DNA of 6,497 bases from an uncultured Gemmatimonadota bacterium (lineage in GTDB: Bacteria; Gemmatimonadota; Gemmatimonadetes; Gemmatimonadales; Gemmatimonadaceae), in contig CAMPKM010000175.1 of the NCBI GenBank assembly GCA_946887155.1, forward strand, positions 1 through 6,497, written 5' to 3'. The notes beneath the pieces were generated by a model. That model did not search any database and was not told the DNA's origin. It saw nothing but the letters and a program-made list of their open reading frames with translations. The position numbers were made by a program, and so were the translations under genes. Shown in pieces: positions 6,162-6,497 of this stretch; the first letter of the stretch is position 1, and each line of letters begins with the position of its first letter.

Positions 6162-6497
6162 ATGGCAATAGCCGTTTGGGATCGCCCGCGGGTGATCCAT
6201 ACGAGGAAGGAGTATCAGGCGGTCATGAACGAGATCTATCGACTGCTGGATCTCCATGCGAAAAAGGGAACGGCAGAAGACGAACGGCTCGAACTACTCA
6301 CGCTTCTCGCCGAGGACTACGAGACGCGAACCGAGCCGGAGATTCCGCCCGGAACGCCGCAGTCGATCGTCGAGTTCATGCTGGAGCAGAAAGGGCTGTC
6401 GAAGTCTGATCTTGTGGAGACGCTCAGCGGCAATTCTCGTGTGTCGGAGTTCTTCTCGGGGAAGCGCGCGCTTTCGACGAACCAGATCAAATCCCTG
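6162..6497 (+). CDS. higA: HigA-type antitoxin / XRE-family transcriptional regulator (3' partial)
   Basis: The open frame codes for 112 residues up to the window edge and continues beyond it. The N-terminal part (about 10-60) has the HigA pattern: T-R-K-E-Y-x-A-V-M, E-I-Y-R-L-L-D, then D-E-R-L-E-L-L-T-L-L-A-E-D-Y-E and an I-P-P-G-T-P linker. Residues about 67-112 hold the XRE helix-turn-helix (F-M-L-E-Q-K-G-L-S-K-S-D-L, then S-R-V-S-E-F-F-S-G-K-R-A-L-S). The ATG at 6162 has GGAG at 6153-6156, 5 nt away. Family members bind and neutralise HigB and repress the higBA promoter. Here the adjacent toxin gene is broken, so the protein may be a decaying orphan, a stand-alone regulator, or an antidote to a toxin encoded elsewhere. 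No frameshift or stop is seen in the visible part, unlike the toxin. Its C terminus cannot be judged. Confidence 0.85.
   Translation, partial: MAIAVWDRPRVIHTRKEYQAVMNEIYRLLDLHAKKGTAEDERLELLTLLAEDYETRTEPEIPPGTPQSIVEFMLEQKGLSKSDLVETLSGNSRVSEFFSGKRALSTNQIKSL

Overview
The window is high-GC, gene-dense bacterial DNA with a mix of secreted and membrane proteins. The run of secreted proteins (an RCC1-repeat protein, a metallophosphoesterase with an N-terminal Sdr-like module, a serine hydrolase with a DUF3471-like tail), the daunorubicin-type ABC exporter and an apparently leaderless promoter would suit Gemmatimonadota. A related soil phylum such as Acidobacteriota or Myxococcota cannot be excluded. 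No rRNA, tRNA, IS element, integrase or CRISPR array is visible.

Layout, left to right. (1) 3-1262 (+) is the 3' part of a large secreted RCC1-repeat beta-propeller protein with a PKD/Ig-like domain and a helical C-terminal module. A strong 14-bp-stem terminator follows it. (2) 1457-2692 (+) encodes a secreted calcineurin-like metallophosphoesterase. (3) 2839-3660 and 3657-4403 (+) form a translationally coupled ABC-2 exporter operon (ATPase and permease, 4-nt ATGA overlap), probably transcribed from a promoter so close that the mRNA is leaderless. (4) A hairpin at 4421-4438 lies in the 43-nt gap between this operon and a convergent gene. (5) 4447-5928 (-) encodes a secreted penicillin-binding/class C beta-lactamase-like serine hydrolase; a Shine-Dalgarno site fixes its start at 5928. 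(6) 5958-6089 (+) holds the C-terminal portion of a HigB-type toxin gene that has lost its N-terminal half and is bounded by stops. (7) 6162-6497 (+) is an apparently intact HigA-type antitoxin gene that runs off the window.

The ABC pair clearly works as one transporter. The RCC1 protein, phosphoesterase and serine hydrolase are independent transcription units with no visible common pathway. The most informative region is the right end: a toxin-antitoxin locus in which the toxin has decayed and the antitoxin persists, with the promoter region of the divergent serine hydrolase gene probably lying inside the dead toxin gene. I see no convincing evidence of a wholly new multi-gene system here.
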